Below are positions 60,150-64,000 of a stretch of DNA of 64,000 bases, in pieces (within the stretch, counting starts at the first letter, position 1; each line of letters begins with the position of its first letter). Location of the stretch: the NCBI GenBank assembly GCA_037176705.1, contig JBAWUJ010000061.1, forward strand, positions 186,001 through 250,000, given 5' to 3'. Position numbers and translations under genes: made by a program. Below the pieces are notes generated by a model that saw only the letters and a program-made list of their open reading frames with translations, did no database searches and was not told the origin of the DNA. Origin of the DNA: Molossus alvarezi. Its lineage: Eukaryota > Chordata > Mammalia > Chiroptera > Molossidae.

Positions 60150-60420
60150 ATGGACTGGGGCTGGAGAACCCTCCTCCTGGTGGCAGTGGCTACAAGTAAG
60201 TGCTGAGGAGGGGACCAGGTACACTCAGAGGTATTTTCACCCACTCCTGTCTCCTCTGCACAGGTGTCCACTCCCAGGGGCAGCAGGTGCAGTCTGGGGC
60301 TGAGGGGAGAAAGCCTGGGGCCTCAGGGAAGGTCTCCTGCAAGGCTTCTGGATCCACCTTCACCAGCAACTATGTGCACCGGTGTGACAGGCCCCTGAAC
60401 AGGGCCTGCAGTGTGTGACC
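60150..60420 (+). pseudogene. Immunoglobulin heavy variable pseudogene, IGHV1 (clan I) type, truncated
   Basis: Leader exon 60150-60195 (46 bp, MDWGWRTLLLVAVAT) has the length and sequence of an IGHV1 L-part1, with donor 'caa|gtaagt'. A 68-bp intron ends in 'tgcacag' at 60263. The V exon starts at 60264 with …VHS followed by [17 protein letters not shown], where functional genes have QVQLVQSGAEVKKPGAS. Cys-23 is present (VSCKASG) and CDR1 reads STFTSNY. A one-base deletion at the conserved Trp of framework 2 ('caccggtgtgac') shifts the frame, and similarity fades after 'gaacagggcctgcag' (about 60410). Framework 3, Cys-104 and a recombination signal are absent, so it cannot rearrange productively. 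It is named by comparison with human IGHV1 from memory. Confidence 0.88.
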
Positions 60421-60539
60421 TGGCTGCAGTCTGCACATGGTCATTCCCTACAGTTTGAAGGTCAGAGCATGAATCCACCTCACTGGGCTGAGGTGAGGGG
60501 GGAGGCAGGACCACCCTCCTGCAGAGGCTCCAGGATGGC

Positions 60540-60890
60540 GCTGTGGTCTGAAAACCTGTGCTGTCCAAGATCACATGTTGAAATCCTCATCCTCAAAGAG
60601 AATGGCATTGGGAAGTGGGTGGGGTCTCAGGGAGATGCTTAGGTCATAAAAGCCCCTCCTGATGGGATCAGTGCTCTCCTAATGGAGCCTCAGAGGTCCT
60701 GCTTGTCCCCCCACCATGTACAGACCCAGCAAGAGGCTGTCAGACAAGAACCAGGAGGACTTCCCTCTCCAGTAGGCACCTTGACTGAGGACTCTCGGCC
60801 ACCGCATCTGTGAGACACAAATGTGTGTTGTTTATCATCTTACCAGCCATGCATTTTGTTACAGCTGCCTGAACCATCTCAGACAGGGGA
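60540..60890 (+). mobile_element. MaLR-type LTR (MLT1/MST-like), old
   Basis: Ordered landmarks of the mammalian ERVL-MaLR LTR: 'gatcacatgttgaaatcct', 'ttgggaagtgggtggggtct', 'gatgggatcagtgctctcct', 'caccatgtacagacccagca', and at the end 'tgtgttgtttatcatctta' with 'gccatgcattttgttaca'. It is degraded and non-coding and lies between the two V pseudogenes. Confidence 0.75.
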
Positions 60891-61860
60891 GCCTGTTTTC
60901 TGGTCTTTTCCAACTGCCAGAACTGCATCTCTGTTCCGTGGCCTTTTTCTTCATCTCCACAGCCAGGAATAGGTCCCTTACCTCAGAGATCAAGCGCGTC
61001 CTTGTCCTCCTGGAGCCTAATCTCCCTCTGCCTCCCTCTGATATAAACACTTCTCATAAAAAGACCTGTCTAGACTGCCCTGGAAAATATTTGGATCTCA
61101 GATTGCTAAACGTCTCAAATAGGACAAAGCCCCTTTGCACATAACATACAAAGGTTCCCAGCATGTCTCAGACAACAGCCCTCCTCACTGATCATATGTA
61201 TCATGAGCCACAATTACATCATTGATTGTTCCATTATATCACCTCCTTTATATCCTTTATAACTGTCTATGCAGAGAGACCCTCTGAACATGGATTTCTA
61301 GGTGTGGGAAACCCACAACCTCACCTTCAGTTCCATGAATATCCCTGACTTCTCAGTGTCTCTGAGTTTCAGGGATAGAGAAGCATCTTATCAACACTCT
61401 ATCTTCTTTGTCTCCTTGAAGGTCAGGATGCCAGTGACACTCTGAGCCAAGAACACCCACACACCATGTACACGATGTCCTTTCACAAGACCTGCAGCTT
61501 GTGGACTTTTCCCACATGTTTGCTCCTCTCCAGTCCTTATGTGTGGGTAACACCAGAATGCACCCCTTCATTCATGTTCTCATTACCTACAAGGAATCTG
61601 CCACCACCACCCCCCATGGGCAGCTCCTGCTGCTCTGCCCTGGAGTTGGTTCAGGGGAGTCAAGGGGGCCAGTGAAGAGGAGCACAGGCCAGTGATGGGT
61701 ACTCCCTGTTACGTTATGTGGACAGTTGAACAAGCCCCAAATGTTTCTATGATTTCTAGTTATTGAAATGCTGTAATGACCACAATCCCCCCCCCCAGGA
61801 CACTCCCACCTGCTCTGAGGCACTGTCCTCTCTGCAGGTCTCCAGCCTCAGAGCTCCCTA
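60891..61860. other. IGHV intergenic spacer
   Basis: About 970 bp between V segments. No exon, leader or recombination signal is recognised. Short open frames in several phases show no motif. Confidence 0.5.
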
Positions 61861-61874
61861 TATAGTAAAAGAAC

Positions 61875-61882
61875 ATGCAAAT
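61875..61882 (+). promoter_or_regulatory. IGHV3-type promoter octamer
   Basis: ATGCAAAT, 123 bp upstream of the leader ATG, in the context 'gtaaaagaacatgcaaatc', nearly identical to the promoter context of human IGHV3 genes as I recall it. No CTCATGA heptamer is next to it. Confidence 0.9.
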
Positions 61883-62004
61883 CGGGCCTCTGGCCTCATA
61901 AAATCTATCCCAGCCCCAACCCTGCAGCTCTGGAACAGGAGCCCAGCCTTGGGATCGCCAGGTGACCCCAATCCCTGATCAGGACTGAACATAGACCACT
62001 CACC

Positions 62005-62460
62005 ATGGAGTGTGTGCTTGGCTGGGTTTTCCTAGTGGCCGTTTTCAAAGGTAATTTGTGGAGAACAAGAGACACTGAGTGTGTGAGTGGATGAGAGAAA
62101 AAAACAGTGGATGTGTGACAGTCTCCTGACCAGGACATCTTTGTTTTTGCAGGTGTTCAGTGTGAGGTACAGCTGATGGAGTCTGGGGGAACCTTGGTGC
62201 AATCTGGGTGGTCTCTGAGACTGTCCTGTGCAGCCCCTAGATTCACCTTCAGTGACACCTGAATGCAGTGGGTCAGCCAGGCTCCAGGGAAGGAGCTGGA
62301 GCGTGTAGGAGATGTTAATTCTGATAGTAGTACCACGTGCTACGTGTACTCTGTTAAGGGCTGATTCACCATCTCCAGAGACAATGCTCAGAACAAGCTG
62401 TATCCGCAAATGAACAAACTGAGAGCTGAGGACACAGCTGTGTATTACTGTGCCAGAGAC
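62005..62460 (+). pseudogene. Immunoglobulin heavy variable pseudogene, IGHV3 (clan III) type, full-length exon with stops
   Basis: Leader exon 62005-62050 (46 bp, MECVLGWVFLVAVFK) is followed by donor 'aag|gtaatt', a 102-bp intron ending 'tttttgcag', and a V exon from 62153: GVQC, then [15 protein letters not shown], typical of IGHV3. Cys-23 (LSCAAP), Trp-41 ([13 protein letters not shown]), [22 protein letters not shown] with Cys-104, and CAR are all there, so the length is normal. Two in-frame TGA stops break it: 62260-62262 in CDR1/framework 2 (DT-stop-MQW) and 62362-62364 at the conserved Arg before FTISRD (CGA to TGA). Codon 2 of the leader is also atypical (Cys after Glu). Splice sites look usable. 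It cannot encode a heavy chain. Confidence 0.92.
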
Positions 62461-62496
62461 AGTGAGGAGAAGTCATTGTGAGCCCAGACACACACC
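62458..62496 (+). promoter_or_regulatory. V-side 23-bp recombination signal sequence, damaged heptamer
   Basis: Directly after the V exon: heptamer position GACAGTG (62458-62464; consensus CACAGTG), a spacer of exactly 23 bp (62465-62487), and nonamer ACACACACC (62488-62496; consensus ACAAAAACC). Compared with the usual 'gagacacagtgag' context, two bases (CA) are missing, which removes the first heptamer base essential for RAG cutting. Spacer length and nonamer confirm the V-type 23-RSS. Confidence 0.85.
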
Positions 62497-64000
62497 TCAT
62501 CAGGAAGACAGGAAGGTGGGGCTGCAGGGGGCGCTCAGAACTCCAGGGTCTCTCAGGACACCAGGGGGCGCTCTGGGCACCAAGAGGTGCTCAGAACCCA
62601 GAGATCAGGACCCGCATTAAACCCAGTACTGTGTGTAGGTGGAGGTTGAGCCCTGGGTTTCTGTTGCTGTCTGGGGTGTCCGCTTCCTCTGACATGGGCT
62701 CCTGGGTTTTCTCCAGTGTCATGCTGAAGACACCAACACAACAGACCACTGGGCGGCAGACAGCAGCTCCCAGGCTCACCTGCCAGCAGGAGCAGAGCTG
62801 TGGTCCATCAAATAAAGAAAAAAAGGCCCTCGTGGTGCTCACAGTCCCCGCAGCCTGCACATCGTGCTGATGGCTGTGGCCCTTCTGTGCACCCGAGGGG
62901 CTCCCACTGCAGTAGCTTCGGATGTTGGGTCTGGTGGTGCTCACACCCTGAGGGATTACATGAGGTTCAGACTGGACTTCTCCCAGTAGATGGAGCTGAG
63001 GAACAGCCCATGGATGACACACCAGGAACATGGGAGCTCGCATTTATTTCCATCCAATAAATCTCACCAGTCCACCTAACCCTCCAAGCGTGGGTCCCCA
63101 GAAATGCGTTTCTCTTGACTCCTTGGAAGAGCCCATTTTTCTCGGCTCCAGAATTCTGAACTGCTCCAGCTGTGAGGTGTGAACCCTGGGATTGCTCCTG
63201 AATTTCACGACCATTTTTGTTATTAACATGCGTGATGACGTGTCTTCAGCGAGGCTCAAAGCCGTTTCCCCTGATATCTCCCTCAGTCCATAAAGCTCCT
63301 GGTTGTAGGTCATGAAGAGGTTCTTCAGGATGGGGGCTGGTAGTCTGAGTCTGCTGAGAGGGTGGTATGTGTGGGTCATGTGATAGTACACTGGGTGAAG
63401 CGTTTACCAGCTTGTTAATTCTCACCAAGTGTTGCCTCCCACATAAGGGATTTAATAAAAGATTCAGCATCTTTGTATTTTGATTCCACTCCATGTGAAT
63501 TTTTAGCCCATTGTGAGCTCACAGTCCCCTTCCCAGGAAATTAGCCTCCAGATTCCCTTCCTCCCAGGGTCTCAGGGGAATACTGGGACTGTAAGTTCCA
63601 AAACCACCCTGTGACCAGCAGCAGGTCCAGGGTCCACACGCATCTCTGGTCCATAGAAAGTGCCTGAGTCTCTCTGGGAAAAAATGAACCCTGAGTCTCA
63701 GATGCTCTCTCTGCTCAAGGACCTGGAAGGCCACCTGGAGCTGCTCATATGAGGAAAGGGCTGCCCTGCCCTGAGAGAGGTAGAAAGGAGGGACACAGCG
63801 TGTCTGAAACCTGTCTTTGTAGCATGATCTGCTCTGGACACATGGGAGGAGGGTTCTGACCAGGTCTGTCCCCTGGAGCTGGCCTAAGACCAAGGCTGCA
63901 GGCCCAGGGCACCCAGCCAAGTGAGGGAGGACTGCTCTTTACCCCAGTGATTTATACACCAAGGATGACATCAAATGTTATTTTATAGGGAGTTATGATC
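62497..64000. other. IGHV downstream spacer, no supportable gene
   Basis: About 1.5 kb after the V3 pseudogene. The first 120 bp contain repeated 'gggggcgctc' phrases (about 62527-62575). Two long minus-strand frames exist, 63044-63391 (115 codons, e.g. …LFMTYNQELYGLREISGETA…) and 63519-63920 (133 codons, e.g. …SSYEQLQVAFQVLEQREH…). I recognise neither, and neither has visible splice sites or a promoter. They may be remnants of a processed pseudogene or an old retroelement, or chance. Confidence 0.4.

Overview
This is vertebrate, almost certainly mammalian, genomic DNA. It is dominated by LINE-1 (L1) copies and ends in a short stretch of immunoglobulin heavy-chain variable (IGHV) pseudogenes. 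The best guess for the organism is a bat of the yangochiropteran group. About ten short interspersed elements have a tRNA-like head, a TC-rich middle and a tail of the type AAAATATCCTCAGGTGAGG, which matches the VES SINE family of bats. Nothing bacterial is present, and there is no intact ordinary protein-coding gene.

Layout. Positions 1-44270 are a patchwork of nested L1 copies, nearly all on the minus strand. Two are near full length (8.7-15.0 kb and 38.3-44.3 kb) but broken by frameshifts. Older L1M-type remnants, VES SINEs, a Tigger-like DNA transposon relic and two GC-rich gene-like segments (7.08-7.75 kb and 21.37-22.03 kb) lie among them. Positions 44.3-54.5 kb are lower-copy sequence with SINEs, MIR fragments, a 621-bp solitary LTR and an old L1/HAL1-type 5' UTR. 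Positions 54.5-59.5 kb hold a plus-strand L1 with an internal deletion. From about 60.0 kb to the end is IGHV territory: a truncated IGHV1-type pseudogene and an IGHV3-type pseudogene, both on the plus strand, both with conserved octamer promoters and two-exon structure, with a MaLR-type LTR between them.

The most notable element is at 15519-17704 (minus). It is a compact 2.2-kb L1 derivative with a GC-rich 5' UTR, one intact 325-residue ORF1 protein, no ORF2, an L1-type 3' end with poly(A), and a target-site duplication at a canonical L1 endonuclease site inside an older L1. This is the architecture of a HAL1 ('half-L1') element. Such an element would depend on ORF2 protein supplied by another L1. 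A second rearrangement, in which the L1 endonuclease region is replaced by a 3'-tail fragment, is shared by two copies (24.5 kb and 27.6 kb).

All identifications are by eye from motifs and from comparison of copies within the window. No database search was possible. Boundaries of old repeats are approximate, to roughly 10-50 bp.
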